Source of the DNA: Candidatus Woesearchaeota archaeon
GTDB taxonomy: Archaea; Nanobdellota; Nanobdellia; SCGC-AAA011-G17; GW2011-AR17
Length of the DNA: 5,393 bases
Direction: 5' to 3'
Assembly (NCBI GenBank): GCA_016211095.1
Contig: JACQSW010000018.1
Location: 1-5,393 of the forward strand
The notes beneath the pieces were generated by a model that saw only the letters and a program-made list of their open reading frames with translations, ran no database searches and was not told where the DNA came from. Position numbers and translations under genes: made by a program. Of this stretch, positions 5,367 through 5,393 are shown in pieces (within the stretch, counting starts at the first letter, position 1; each line of letters begins with the position of its first letter).

Positions 5367-5378
5367 GGGTATATAAAT
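5367..5378 (-). promoter_or_regulatory. Promoter (TATA box) of the minus-strand hypothetical gene
   Basis: On the minus strand this reads ATTTATATACCC. It shares the 11 bases TTTATATACCC with the rqcH operon promoter. The box centre near 5373 predicts a transcript start near 5347, leaving a leader of about 8 bases (CGTAAAAA) with no ribosome binding site before the ATG at 5339. Confidence 0.65.
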
Positions 5379-5393
5379 CTTTTATTTTTTTAA

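Overview
The window looks like a piece of an archaeal chromosome, most likely from a small-genome DPANN-type lineage (Woesearchaeota/Pacearchaeota-like). That placement is inference from protein style, not a database result. The archaeal signals are TATA boxes about 26 bases before the expected transcript starts, apparently leaderless or nearly leaderless genes, T-run terminators, a pilin-like protein with a short basic leader, an archaeal/eukaryotic-type Nip7 protein and an NFACT-family RqcH. Genes are tightly packed, and no stretch over 300 bases lacks a gene.

Left part (1-974, cell envelope). The window opens inside a glycosyltransferase family 39-like membrane protein. Its frame loses membrane character and stops at 186, inside the next gene, so it is probably truncated or broken. 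Next come an 82-residue protein with two membrane segments and a 179-residue pilin-like protein with one N-terminal membrane segment and a beta-rich outer domain holding two cysteines.

Middle part (1024-3394, translation and ribosome operon). Three genes are joined by two ATGA stop/start overlaps: a short RqcH that lacks the NFACT-R domain, an RsmB/Nop2 (NSUN) RNA m5C methyltransferase, and a Nip7-like PUA protein. Nop2 and Nip7 are known partners in eukaryotic large-subunit biogenesis, so their adjacency suggests a functional pair co-produced with a ribosome quality-control factor.

Right part (3483-5339). A complete cysteinyl-tRNA synthetase with its own promoter runs tail to tail into an unrecognised cysteine-containing soluble protein on the minus strand. 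The two coding regions overlap by 6 bases.

The best candidates for novelty are the reduced RqcH (no NFACT-R, and E-R where D-R is expected), its operon with the Nop2/Nip7 pair, the strong T-to-A composition gradient along transcripts, and the unknown minus-strand protein. I found no CRISPR array, tRNA, rRNA or insertion sequence.
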